Shown in pieces: positions 27,629-36,232 of a DNA stretch of 64,000 nucleotides. The notes beneath the pieces are model-generated. The model made no database searches. It was not told the DNA's origin and worked only from the letters and a program-made list of their open reading frames with translations. Position 1 is the stretch's first letter. The number at the start of each line of letters is the position of its first letter. This DNA is from Proteiniphilum sp. X52 (GTDB lineage: Bacteria > Bacteroidota > Bacteroidia > Bacteroidales > Dysgonomonadaceae): the NCBI RefSeq assembly GCF_003712195.1, contig NZ_RDSD01000003.1, positions 1-64,000 on the forward strand, written 5' to 3'. A program made the position numbers and the translations under genes.

Positions 27629-28891
27629 ATGAACGAAAAGACGCTCGAAAAATTACAAATCCTTGCCGATGCCGCCAAGTACGACGTATCTTGCGCATCG
27701 AGCGGCACGTCGCGTGGCAATGTGAAGGGAGGGATTGGTACGGCCACAGGGTGGGGTATTTGTCATAGCTTCACTCCTGACGGGCGTTGTATTTCACTGT
27801 TTAAGATACTGCTGACCAATCACTGCATTTATGATTGCGCCTATTGTGGTAATCGACGGAGCAACGATGTGAAACGTGCGGCTTTCACAGCCGAAGAACT
27901 GGCAGAGCTGACCATCGAATTTTACAGGAGGAATTATATAGAAGGGCTATTCCTCAGTTCCGGGGTGATGCGTAACCCCGATTATACGATGGAACGGATG
28001 GTACGGGTGGTGAAGCTATTACGTGAGGTGCATCGCTTCAACGGATATATCCATATGAAAACCATTCCTGGTGCAAGTAGCGAGTTGATCGCACAGGCAG
28101 GAGTGCTGGTCGACCGTATGAGCGTGAACCTCGAAATTCCGTCGGAACAGAACCTGAAATTGCTTGCGCCCGAAAAAGATTATCCCAGCGTATTCGCTCC
28201 CATGCGGTTTATCCAGCAGGGAATGCTGGAAAGTGCGGAAGACCGCAAAAAATTCCGTTCCGCCCCCAAGTTTGTACCGGCGGGGCAGAGTACCCAGGTA
28301 ATCATCGGCGCTACGCCCGACAATGATAAACAGATACTCTCGTTAGCTTCGGCACTGTACAAACGTCCCTCTTTTAAGCGGGTTTATTATTCGGGCTATA
28401 TTCCGGTAAATTCCGGAGATAGCCGCCTGCCTGTGCTGTCCAAACCTCCGCTGGTCCGTGAAAACCGATTGTACCAGGCCGACTGGCTGATGCGGTTTTA
28501 CGAGTTCAAGGCCGGAGAGTTGGTGGATGACTCCCATCCCGATCTGGATCTGGATGTCGATCCCAAGATGGGATGGGCGCTGCGCCATCCCGAATTTTTC
28601 CCTGTCGATGTGAACACGGCCCCTTACGAGATGATCCTTCGCGTGCCGGGTATCGGCGTGAAGTCGGCTAAACTGATCGTCACTTCGCGGCGGTACGGCA
28701 GGTTGAATTCAGAACAGCTCAAAAAGATCGGTGTGGTGATGAAACGGGCGCAGTATTTTATCGCATGCCGTGAATTGCCTATGCAGACCGTGAATGAGCT
28801 TACGCCCCAGTATGTACGTCGTCAGGTCTCACAAAAGCAGAAGAAAGCAGCGGCAGAACTGTTGCAATATCCGATAGATTGGGGTGAATAG
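27629..28891 (+). CDS. Putative DNA modification/repair radical SAM protein (TIGR03916 type)
   Basis: A radical SAM enzyme with the cluster motif CIYDCAYC (Cys66, Cys70, Cys73; CxxxCxxC) and upstream conserved ASSGTSRGNVKGGIGTATG and WGICHSFTPDGRC. The C-terminus has a helix-hairpin-helix block (LRVPGIGVKSAKLIVTSRR), consistent with DNA binding. Family members are linked to uracil-DNA-glycosylase-like proteins and predicted to act in DNA modification or repair; the chemistry is unknown. The start is placed at ATG 27629 rather than the GTG at 27623. The gene at 28997 is its usual partner. Confidence 0.85.
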   Translation: MNEKTLEKLQILADAAKYDVSCASSGTSRGNVKGGIGTATGWGICHSFTPDGRCISLFKILLTNHCIYDCAYCGNRRSNDVKRAAFTAEELAELTIEFYRRNYIEGLFLSSGVMRNPDYTMERMVRVVKLLREVHRFNGYIHMKTIPGASSELIAQAGVLVDRMSVNLEIPSEQNLKLLAPEKDYPSVFAPMRFIQQGMLESAEDRKKFRSAPKFVPAGQSTQVIIGATPDNDKQILSLASALYKRPSFKRVYYSGYIPVNSGDSRLPVLSKPPLVRENRLYQADWLMRFYEFKAGELVDDSHPDLDLDVDPKMGWALRHPEFFPVDVNTAPYEMILRVPGIGVKSAKLIVTSRRYGRLNSEQLKKIGVVMKRAQYFIACRELPMQTVNELTPQYVRRQVSQKQKKAAAELLQYPIDWGE

Positions 28892-28996
28892 CAGGGAGCA
28901 AAGCATCTCCCGCAGTTTAGGTGTCTTCTTCCGGGACGGGGTTCCCGGTAGAAACAGAGGTGTGGAGGTTGGACACAGCAGAATTTGAAATATAAT

Positions 28997-29764
28997 ATGG
29001 TTGTTTTTACTTACGACAATACTTTCGACGGATTACTTTCATGTGTCTTTTTTGCGTATGAGCAGAGAAAATTTCCCGATCTTATCCTTTCTGAATCGGA
29101 TCAGAAACCTCTGTTCATAGATGAGCAGTACCATGTGGATACTGAAAAAGAGAAATCGAATCGTGTATGGAAAGGATTGGGGAAAAAAATATCGAAATTC
29201 GCGCGGAATATGTTGCTGAGCGTCTGGTTATCGGAGCTGCCGGAGACAACCATGCTGCTGTTCCGGTATATCCGTAAGAATATCGATCATCCGCAGGGGA
29301 TTGAAATGAATTTCGGTGACGACGATGTGCTCCGAGTAAAGGATATCGCACAGAAGGTGGGTGCCGATGCCCGGAAACTGATCCAGTTCGTCCGTTTTCA
29401 GGAGACAGCCGATGGCATCTGGTTTGCTCCTGTTTCCCCGCGTTATAATGTGCTTTCATTGATCGTGCCGCATTTTACATCGCGCTATGCCGGTCAACCC
29501 TGGATCATTTACGATACCGAGCGAAATACAGGCCTGTACTATGATATGCGTACAGTGCAGGAGATAACCTTCTCTCAAAAAGACCTTGTGGAACTAAAAT
29601 CAGGCAGGCTCGACAATGAGAAACTCTCTGACGAGGAGGCCTTTTTTCAAAAAATGTGGAAAGAATATTTTCAGCGTATCACTGTCAAGGAGCGTATCAA
29701 TCTTAAGCTGCAACGGCAGCACATGCCAAGACGTTACTGGAAATACCTTCCGGAGATCCAGTAA
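28997..29764 (+). CDS. TIGR03915/DUF4130-type DNA metabolism protein, partner of the radical SAM protein
   Basis: The N-terminal VFTYDNTFDGLLSCVFFAYE and the C-terminal MPRRYWKYLPEIQ are characteristic of the family found beside TIGR03916 radical SAM enzymes. In many species it is fused to a uracil-DNA-glycosylase-like domain; this protein (255 aa) ends at the usual linker point, so the glycosylase domain is absent. It starts 105 bp after the radical SAM gene, in the same direction. Its biochemical role is not established. Confidence 0.82.
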   Translation: MVVFTYDNTFDGLLSCVFFAYEQRKFPDLILSESDQKPLFIDEQYHVDTEKEKSNRVWKGLGKKISKFARNMLLSVWLSELPETTMLLFRYIRKNIDHPQGIEMNFGDDDVLRVKDIAQKVGADARKLIQFVRFQETADGIWFAPVSPRYNVLSLIVPHFTSRYAGQPWIIYDTERNTGLYYDMRTVQEITFSQKDLVELKSGRLDNEKLSDEEAFFQKMWKEYFQRITVKERINLKLQRQHMPRRYWKYLPEIQ

Positions 29765-29863
29765 TGGCGGAGTATCAGTTACCCTGTCCCGGGGCGTTGC
29801 GGATTTTCAGTCTTGGTGATTTATTGTTCCGCTTCGCTCCGGATAACACGGTATGGACTTTGG

Positions 29864-30280
29864 CTACTTGTTCTTTAACAAGTCACGGATTTCGGTCAGC
29901 AATGTCTCTTCCTTGGTCGGTGCGGGAGGGGGTGCGGGCACTTCCTCTTTCTTACGCTTCAGAGAATTCATCGCTTTGATTACCATGAAAATGGCCGTGC
30001 CAATGATCAAGAAGTCGACGATCGTCTGAATGAAAGCGCCGTAATTCCAGGTAACGGCAGGTGTAACCACTTCCGCACCGTCCATTACCGCCTCTCTTAA
30101 AACAAGTTTAAGGTCTACGAATTGTCCCTGGTCTGAGATCAATGCGAGTGGAGGCATAAGGATGTCGTTCACGAAAGAAGTGACGATCTTACCGAAAGCG
30201 CCGCCGATCACGATACCCACGGCCATGTCCACCACGCTGCCGCGCATTAAGAATTCTTTTAGTTCTGATCTGAATGACAT
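29864..30280 (-). CDS. mscL: Large-conductance mechanosensitive channel MscL
   Basis: A homopentameric inner-membrane channel opened by membrane tension. Visible are the amphipathic N-terminus [32 protein letters not shown] (TM1), the loop with [10 protein letters not shown]2 ([26 protein letters not shown]) and the basic C-terminal helix ending in [10 protein letters not shown]. 138 aa is typical. It is read leftward, convergent with the DNA metabolism gene (99 bp between stops). Confidence 0.95.
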   Translation of the reverse strand: MSFRSELKEFLMRGSVVDMAVGIVIGGAFGKIVTSFVNDILMPPLALISDQGQFVDLKLVLREAVMDGAEVVTPAVTWNYGAFIQTIVDFLIIGTAIFMVIKAMNSLKRKKEEVPAPPPAPTKEETLLTEIRDLLKNK

Positions 30281-30435
30281 AGTTTTTGATTAATTGGGTT
30301 GAAAAAATGCTGGATTATGAACTCGTTTGCAAGCCTGACATTGTCATCCGCTAACCGACGAATGACATTTGCACATGCATGACGAAATTATTCGTTTTGC
30401 AAAGTAAATAAAAAAAGTATAAAAAGCCCTGTTTT

Positions 30436-31338
30436 TTAATAAAAAATCTCCGCCAGCATGCACCGCGCCGATCCTCCTCCGTTTGTCTCGATGGTAGATA
30501 AGGGCGCGGACAAGATGGTGTTGTGGGTGGATATGATCGTTTCCTGCGCTGCCGTCAGGGCATTGCGGGCGGAAGCCGACATCACCATGATGGGTTGGCC
30601 GTTCCGGCTCTTTACTTCAAGCATATTTCCCGCGAACCGGGCTACCTGATCCAAGGAGATATCGACAATGATTTTTCCCGCAGAAGTCAGTCTGGAAACC
30701 ACTTTCCGTCGTTCATTATCATCTTTGATCGACTCGAGACAGGCAATCGCCACTTGGTTGCCCACCGCCATCATCACGTTGGTATGGTAAATAAGGTTCC
30801 CGTTTTTGTCGCTTGCATTGAATACCACCGCGTCGTAATTCAACCGCGCGCAAAAGTCAGCCAACACTTTCTCCGAAGTGCGTGGTGAACGGCAACAATA
30901 TGCAATCCGTTTGTCCCGGTCCAACACCATGCTTCCCGTACCTTCCAGGAATTCACCCTCCTTTTCCCAGTGTGTGAGATCAATCACTTTGCGGTGATTC
31001 ATTTTTCGTGTCAGTAAGTCCAACACCTCCCGTTTTCTTTCCTGTCTACGGTTCTCAGCGAACATAGGGTAGAGCACCAATTCTCCGGAGATATGCGACG
31101 AAAACCAGTTATTGGGGAAAACCGAATCGGGAGTCCATGGCTCGGATGTGTCCTGTACAACCGTCACATCTACATCTTTGCCGCGGAGCTGGCTCACGAA
31201 AGCGTCAAATTCTTCATGCGCTTTAACGGCTACAGAACCGGATTCCCCAGCTTGCTGGAAGTAGTTGTTCCGTGCTGTCTCTTCGTTAAAGGCAAACCTG
31301 AAGGGACGAACCATCAGTATTTTGGATGTTGTTTGCAT
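30436..31338 (-). CDS. ctlX: Citrulline utilization hydrolase CtlX (amidinotransferase superfamily)
   Basis: Guanidine-group-modifying fold: VRPFRFAFNEETARNNYFQ at the N-terminus, PDSVFPNNWFSSH (substrate-binding Asp and Asn), FLEGTGSMVLDR, YHTNVMMAVG, and the nucleophilic Cys293 in GGGSARCML near the C-terminus. This pattern is that of CtlX, associated with citrulline/arginine catabolism. Its location after rocD in the same direction supports a path from citrulline or arginine toward ornithine and glutamate semialdehyde. The exact reaction is less well defined than that of arginine deiminase. Confidence 0.85.
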   Translation of the reverse strand: MQTTSKILMVRPFRFAFNEETARNNYFQQAGESGSVAVKAHEEFDAFVSQLRGKDVDVTVVQDTSEPWTPDSVFPNNWFSSHISGELVLYPMFAENRRQERKREVLDLLTRKMNHRKVIDLTHWEKEGEFLEGTGSMVLDRDKRIAYCCRSPRTSEKVLADFCARLNYDAVVFNASDKNGNLIYHTNVMMAVGNQVAIACLESIKDDNERRKVVSRLTSAGKIIVDISLDQVARFAGNMLEVKSRNGQPIMVMSASARNALTAAQETIISTHNTILSAPLSTIETNGGGSARCMLAEIFY

Positions 31339-31485
31339 AAAAATTAATTTTTAGAGCGAAAGCCCAAGGTTAATTTACAAGGCTATTTGGGGATTGGGGA
31401 TTTTATCCACCCACCTACCTGCCCGTTTCTCCACTTCCCGGGCTTCACCGTTTCTTTCTATCTTCTAATTTCTCAATTCTCAGTT

Positions 31486-31558
31486 CCAATTCTAATTTCC
31501 CAGTTCTCAGTTCTCAGTTCCCAGTTCTCAGTTCCCAGTTCTTAGTTCCCAGTTCTAA
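31486..31558. repeat. 7-bp minisatellite (AGTTCYC type)
   Basis: Degenerate tandem units such as CAGTTCT and CAGTTCC are repeated about ten times between rocD and ctlX. The same unit, in the opposite orientation, fills 61850-62090 in the trp operon. It encodes nothing recognisable. Confidence 0.8.
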
Positions 31559-31578
31559 TCATCACATCAACTAATCAT

Positions 31579-32817
31579 TTATCCATTGGTTTCCAGTGAT
31601 CTGATTGATTCCTTAATAATATCGATCGCTTCCCTGAGTTCCTCTTCAGTGATTATTAATGGTGGAGCACAGCGGATAATATGGTCATGGGTCGGTTTTG
31701 CCAGCAGTCCGTTCTCAGCCATCTTGAGGCAGACATCCCATGCTTGCTTTCCATTATAGGGTTCAATCACAACGGCATTGAGCAATCCTTTCCCCCTGAC
31801 CAGACTGATGAAAGGACTTTCTATTTTTTTCATCTCTTCCCGGAAGATCTGTCCCAGATATTCGGCCTTTTCAGCCAGTTTTTCCTCTTCTACTACTTCC
31901 AATGCGGCGGTTGCCACCTTACAGGCCAGAGGGAACCCTCCGAAAGTGGATCCATGCTGGCCGGGTTGGATGGTAAGCATGATTTCGTCGTCGGCCAACA
32001 CTGCCGAGACGGGTAGCACACCACCAGAGATGGCCTTTCCCAGGATCACTAAATCGGGGCGGATCCCTTCGTGATCGCAACAGAGTTTCCGGCCGGTTCG
32101 GGCAATGCCGGTCTGCACCTCATCGGCAATGAAGAGCACATTATGTTTTTTACAGAGTTGGTAACAGCTCCTCAAATAACCGTCGTCCGGCACATTCACG
32201 CCGGCTTCCCCCTGGATAGGTTCCACCAGGAATCCGGCAATAAAATCCGCTTTCTTCTTTAAAACAGAGGCCAGGGCTTCCGGATCGTTGTAAGGGATGA
32301 CCTCGAATCCGGGAGTATAAGGACCATAATCGGCGCGGGCATCGGGATCGGTGGAGGCAGAGACAATAGAGATAGTCCTGCCGTGAAAATTGCCTTCACA
32401 TGCTATGATCACCGCTTCCGTTTCAGGAATTCCCTTTTTGAGATAACCCCATTTCCTGGCCAGTTTCAGTGCCGTTTCCACCGCTTCTGCGCCACTATTC
32501 ATCGGTAATACCTTATCATAGCCGAAATAATTATGAATAAATTTTTCGTATGGTCCCAGTGCATCGTTGTAAAAAGCGCGCGAAGTAAGGCAAAGCTTCT
32601 CAGCCTGCTCTTTCAGGGCTTCCACGATCTTAGGGTGACAGTGTCCCTGATTCACGGCGGAATAGGCCGATAGAAAATCGAAATATCTCTTTTCATCCAC
32701 GTCCCAGACATAACACCCTTTGCCACGGGATAATACTACCGGCAGAGGATGGTAGTTATGGGCCCCATATTTCTCTTCCAGGTCGATATACTGTTTTGTC
32801 GCAGCTGATAAACTCAT
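31579..32817 (-). CDS. rocD: Ornithine--oxo-acid aminotransferase (RocD)
   Basis: Class III PLP aminotransferase converting ornithine and 2-oxoglutarate to glutamate-5-semialdehyde and glutamate. The N-terminus ([20 protein letters not shown]) is specific for ornithine aminotransferases. Also visible are GNFHGRT, the PLP-ring Asp232 in ADEVQTG, the Schiff-base Lys261 in LGKAISGG and the phosphate-binding HGSTFGG. 412 aa is normal. It lies 38 bp downstream of the DUF1080 gene and upstream of ctlX; the three could be co-transcribed. Confidence 0.93.
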   Translation of the reverse strand: MSLSAATKQYIDLEEKYGAHNYHPLPVVLSRGKGCYVWDVDEKRYFDFLSAYSAVNQGHCHPKIVEALKEQAEKLCLTSRAFYNDALGPYEKFIHNYFGYDKVLPMNSGAEAVETALKLARKWGYLKKGIPETEAVIIACEGNFHGRTISIVSASTDPDARADYGPYTPGFEVIPYNDPEALASVLKKKADFIAGFLVEPIQGEAGVNVPDDGYLRSCYQLCKKHNVLFIADEVQTGIARTGRKLCCDHEGIRPDLVILGKAISGGVLPVSAVLADDEIMLTIQPGQHGSTFGGFPLACKVATAALEVVEEEKLAEKAEYLGQIFREEMKKIESPFISLVRGKGLLNAVVIEPYNGKQAWDVCLKMAENGLLAKPTHDHIIRCAPPLIITEEELREAIDIIKESIRSLETNG

Positions 32818-32855
32818 GATTATGAATGGTTAATTATTTTGCTCTTTCTCCCTTT

Positions 32856-33500
32856 CTATACTTTCCGGAGCACCAGATTACGAAATTGCACCTCTTTACC
32901 TTCGCTCTGGAGGCCTATGTGTCCCTCTTTCACCTTGCTGGTCGCTTCGTTTTGTAATACATCATTGATGTAGACTGAGATGGCACCGTCTGCTACTGTG
33001 ACCTGTACTTTGTTCCACTCCCCGTCAGGTTTTTCGCTCGAAGGATGTAGTTTCTCTATTACAGGAAATTTGGGTCTCTCCGTTACTCCTTCGGGCAGCG
33101 AGTACTCGTTCAACTCGGCGCCGTTCAGTAATACGAAATCTCCAGCCTTTCCGGCCATTAACTGGCATTCTATCCCCCTGGGGAATGGATTTGCAGGATC
33201 TTCAATCAGGATAAAAACACCGCTGTTGCTTGCTTCTCCCACCCAACGGTATTCCAGTTCGAGCGTGAAATCGCGGTACTTCTCTTTTGTATACATGTAA
33301 CCCAGCGGCTCGCCTTTTATCGAGATCACTCCTTCTTTCACCGTGTATACCTGGTCTCCCGGTACCGCGTTGTTTTCGACGACAAAATGCCAGTTCGACA
33401 GGTCTTCACCATTGAAAATCTCACCGGACTGTTGTCCGCAACTTACTGCCAAAAAGGCCAGTAGGATCATAATTGATAGTCTTGTTGTTCGCGTCTGCAT
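32856..33500 (-). CDS. DUF1080 / 3-keto-disaccharide hydrolase-like lipoprotein
   Basis: The lipobox LAVSC (Cys21) is followed by the concanavalin-like beta-sandwich of DUF1080: IFNGEDLSNWHF, YRDFTLELEYRW, NSGVFI, EWNKVQVTV, HIGLQSEGKEVQFRNL. Members bind or act on carbohydrate; some hydrolyse 3-keto-glucosides. No dehydrogenase or other sugar gene is adjacent, so its substrate is unknown. A TATATTTG -7 box (minus) lies at 33593-33600, 93 bp upstream. Confidence 0.85.
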   Translation of the reverse strand: MQTRTTRLSIMILLAFLAVSCGQQSGEIFNGEDLSNWHFVVENNAVPGDQVYTVKEGVISIKGEPLGYMYTKEKYRDFTLELEYRWVGEASNSGVFILIEDPANPFPRGIECQLMAGKAGDFVLLNGAELNEYSLPEGVTERPKFPVIEKLHPSSEKPDGEWNKVQVTVADGAISVYINDVLQNEATSKVKEGHIGLQSEGKEVQFRNLVLRKV

Positions 33501-33592
33501 AAATTAAAATTATATAGTTCGTTAAATTGATCCTCATCGGCGTTCGGTAACCCAAAGCAAGCCCTATTTCCGCTCTACTGGTTGAGTAGCTG

Positions 33593-33600
33593 CAAATATA
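33593..33600 (-). promoter_or_regulatory. -7 box (TATATTTG) for the DUF1080 lipoprotein gene
   Basis: The + strand reads CAAATATA. A start site would lie about 85 bp before the ATG at 33500. No clear -33 element. Confidence 0.4.
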
Positions 33601-33680
33601 AGCTTTTTCATGCGATAAAAAGAATGATGATCTGTAAAATTCCGTATACTCAGGATGGAGTCCCAAAAAAAGTAAAAAAA

Positions 33681-33711
33681 TTGCGAGTTACCGTGGAAAT
33701 AGATACATTTG
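33681..33711 (+). promoter_or_regulatory. Consensus promoter facing porX
   Basis: TTG (33681-33683), 20 bp, TACATTTG (33704-33711). The transcript would have a ~280-nt leader that includes the 72-bp tandem repeats. Confidence 0.5.
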
Positions 33712-33805
33712 TTCTATTTCATCAGGCTATTTGAGTCGCGGGCTCCTCGATTTTCAATTCTTGTTATGGCAAAAATCATGGGGCTTATCTTTGCTCATTT
33801 AGTTT

Positions 33806-33967
33806 GACGAAATGGTTCAATTACAATAGACATTTTCTGTGCTCGGCAAAACAAATAAATTTGTTCCGCTCTTGCTTGACGAAAATGTTCAATTACATTA
33901 GACATTTTCTGCGCTCGGCAAAACAAATAAATTTGTTCTGCTCTTGCTTAACGAAAATGTTCAATTT
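33806..33967 (+). repeat. 72-bp tandem repeat with a -7 box per unit
   Basis: Two full units (33806-33877, 33878-33949) and the start of a third (33950-33967), about 95% identical by eye. Each full unit has a TAAATTTG box (33856-33863 and 33928-33935) with a TTTT run 19 bp upstream in place of TTTG, and the palindrome acaaat-aa-atttgt centred on it. The array ends about 35 bp before the porX ATG. Confidence 0.85.
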
Positions 33968-34000
33968 CCGGTAACAAGTAGATTAACAGGACTTAAACCG

Positions 34001-35575
34001 ATGGTGAAAGCGCAATTGCTCTGGGTAGATGATGAGATAGATCTCCTGAAACCATATATTCTTTTTCTGGAAGAAAAGGGATATGTGACGGAGTGTGTCA
34101 ATAACGGCCGTGATGCGATTGAACTATGCCGTTCACAACGGTTTGACATTGTTTTCCTGGATGAACAGATGCCCGGCCTGTCAGGGCTGGAAACCCTCGC
34201 GGAGCTTCATTCATCCTATCCTGAAATGCCGGTGGTAATGGTTACCAAAAGCGAGGATGAAGGCATAATGAATCGCGCCATCGGAAAAAAGATCACTGAT
34301 TACCTCATCAAACCGGTCAATCCTAACCAGGTGCTGATGAGCATAAAGAAAATACTTGAACAGGGTGACCGCATGGCGGAAGTGGTCACACAGGAATACC
34401 GCGATCTGTTCCGCCTTCTGGTTGCCCAGATAGAGGATTGCCGCTCGGTGAATGATTGGGTATCTGTGTATAAGAAGCTGGTGTTTTGGGAGTTGAAGCT
34501 CGATGAGATACAGAGTCCTATGCGTGAGATGCTGGCGGCGCAGAAAGCAGAGGCAAACCGCCTGTTTGCGAAATTTATCCGCGGAAGCTACGAAAGGTGG
34601 ATTATAGAGGGACGTGGCCATCCTGACCGCCCTGTGATGAGCCCCGAGTTGTTTGAGCGGTTTGTATTCCCCTCTGTGGATAAGGGGGAAAAACTTTTTT
34701 TTATACTGATCGATAATTTCCGATTCGATCAATGGCAAGCAGTGAAAGATATTGCAGGCGAGTTTTTCACCTGTAGGGAGGATATCTATTTTTCCATTCT
34801 GCCCACAGCCACCCCTTATGCGAGAAATGCCGTTTTTTCGGGATTGATGCCGAGACAGTTGTCGGAAATGTTTCCCGATTTTTGGGTAAATGAATCGGAG
34901 GATGAAGGGAAGAACCTTCATGAAGAATTATTTATTAAGACGCATCTGCAACGCCAGGGGAGAAGTTGCCGCTTCTCCTATCATAAGATCAACAGGAATC
35001 TGGAAGGTGAAAAGTTGGTCGCCCGATTCCCGGAGCTGGAGAAATATGACCTGAACCTATTGGTATTCAATTTCATCGACCTGCTTTCCCATGCTCGTAC
35101 AGAGTCGACGATGATCAGGGAACTTGCCGCCGATGAATCGGCTTACCGGTCACTTACCCGATCCTGGTTCCTGCATTCTCCTTTGTCGGCCCTGCTGGGA
35201 AAAATAGCGGAGAGAGGCTATAAAGTGGTGCTCACCACCGATCATGGCTCTATAAGGGTGAAAAAAGGGGTGAAGGTGGTCGGCGACAGGGAGACCGGAG
35301 TAAACCTTCGCTATAAATCAGGAAAGAATCTGGGATACGATCCCAAGGTGTTATTTGATGTTATTCGTCCCGAAAATGCCGGATTGCCATCCCCAAACAT
35401 GAGCACTCGTTATATCTTTGCCGTGAATGATGATTTTTTTGTTTATCCCAATAACTATAATCACTATCAGTCCTATTATGAAAACAGTTTTCAGCATGGA
35501 GGTATTTCTATGGAGGAGATGATGATTCCGGTTATAACGTTGGATTCAAGATTCAAGATTCAAAATTCAAGATAA
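34001..35575 (+). CDS. porX: PorX: response regulator with PglZ-like phosphodiesterase domain
   Basis: The start at ATG 34001 (MVKAQLLWVDDEID) is the family start; the longer frame from 33944 runs into the tandem repeats. Residues 1-125 are a receiver domain with acidic residues D10/D11 and phosphoacceptor Asp54 in IVFLDEQMPG. The C-terminal two thirds form the PglZ/alkaline phosphatase-superfamily domain (LIDNFRFDQW, ATPYARNAVFSGLMP, FIDLLSH, TTDHGSIRVK). PorX with sensor PorY controls type IX secretion genes in Porphyromonas. The last residues (DSRFKIQNSR) are encoded by a 7-bp ATTCAAG-type repeat, so the C-terminus is probably a repeat-derived extension. tsaE follows 110 bp later. Confidence 0.9.
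   Translation: MVKAQLLWVDDEIDLLKPYILFLEEKGYVTECVNNGRDAIELCRSQRFDIVFLDEQMPGLSGLETLAELHSSYPEMPVVMVTKSEDEGIMNRAIGKKITDYLIKPVNPNQVLMSIKKILEQGDRMAEVVTQEYRDLFRLLVAQIEDCRSVNDWVSVYKKLVFWELKLDEIQSPMREMLAAQKAEANRLFAKFIRGSYERWIIEGRGHPDRPVMSPELFERFVFPSVDKGEKLFFILIDNFRFDQWQAVKDIAGEFFTCREDIYFSILPTATPYARNAVFSGLMPRQLSEMFPDFWVNESEDEGKNLHEELFIKTHLQRQGRSCRFSYHKINRNLEGEKLVARFPELEKYDLNLLVFNFIDLLSHARTESTMIRELAADESAYRSLTRSWFLHSPLSALLGKIAERGYKVVLTTDHGSIRVKKGVKVVGDRETGVNLRYKSGKNLGYDPKVLFDVIRPENAGLPSPNMSTRYIFAVNDDFFVYPNNYNHYQSYYENSFQHGGISMEEMMIPVITLDSRFKIQNSR
35543..35574. repeat. 7-bp ATTCAAG repeat in the 3' end of porX
   Basis: About four units of ATTCAAG/ATTCAAA end at the stop codon region and encode the last ~10 residues of PorX. 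Confidence 0.7.
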
Positions 35576-35596
35576 ATTACGAATTAGTCTCATTAT

Positions 35597-35681
35597 TCAC
35601 ATTGGCACATTGGCACATTGGCACATTAGCATATTAGCACATTATTCACATTATTCACATTATTCACATTATTCACATTAA
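35597..35681. repeat. 8-9-bp minisatellite upstream of tsaE
   Basis: Units of cacattgg (8 bp) pass into cacattatt (9 bp), ending 5 bp before the tsaE ATG. A related array lies at 63318-63388 before trpC. Confidence 0.85.
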
Positions 35682-35685
35682 ACTG

Positions 35686-36102
35686 ATGCAAATCGAAATA
35701 AAAAAATTGGAGACAATTCAACCGGCAGCGCGGGAATTCATCGATCAAATGGGCGACCGTACTGTTTTCGCCTTTTACGGAGGTATGGGAGCTGGAAAAA
35801 CGACTTTTATCAAGGCCGTCTGCAAAGAACTGGGAGTAACGGAAACTGTTGCCAGTCCTACGTTTGCCATTATCAACGAATACAAGGGAGGGAACGGGGA
35901 ACCGATCTACCATTTTGACTTTTATCGTATCCACAAACTCGAGGAGGTGTTTGATTTCGGTTATGAAGATTATCTCTACAGCGGGCATACCTGTTTTATC
36001 GAATGGCCGGAACTGGTGGAGCAAATATTGCCGGAGAATACCGTCAAGCTATCCATACGGGAAACCGGTGATGGAAGCAGGATTATAGAGAGTATTTCGT
36101 AA
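35686..36102 (+). CDS. tsaE: tRNA threonylcarbamoyladenosine biosynthesis ATPase TsaE
   Basis: A small P-loop ATPase that works with TsaB and TsaD to form t6A37 of tRNA. The Walker A loop GGMGAGKTT (residues 32-40), [10 protein letters not shown], the YHFDFYRI strand and the family C-terminal block [15 protein letters not shown] are all present. 138 aa is typical. Its neighbour porX is a common partner in Bacteroidota genomes. Confidence 0.92.
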   Translation: MQIEIKKLETIQPAAREFIDQMGDRTVFAFYGGMGAGKTTFIKAVCKELGVTETVASPTFAIINEYKGGNGEPIYHFDFYRIHKLEEVFDFGYEDYLYSGHTCFIEWPELVEQILPENTVKLSIRETGDGSRIIESIS

Positions 36103-36232
36103 CGCGGACAGCATTCGTCATGCAAAATGGGATAAGTTCCATTAAACGAATTGAAAAAGAAACACTCAAATAGGCGAATCGGGACAAAAAATGCGGAAAA
36201 ATCCATATATTCGCACATTGAAAAGATAAAAG

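Larger units (their letters stand above)
33501..34000. other. Divergent regulatory region between the DUF1080 gene and porX
   Basis: It contains a minus-strand -7 box (33593-33600), a consensus promoter facing porX (33681-33711), a TATCTTTG box (33786-33793, with TTG at 33761 at 22 bp) and the 72-bp tandem repeats. No protein-coding frame is credible. Confidence 0.6.

Noticed and set aside
35597-35681. Possible CRISPR array
   Set aside because: Units are 8-9 bp with no spacers and no cas genes. It is a minisatellite. The 69- and 72-bp repeats likewise have no unique spacers.
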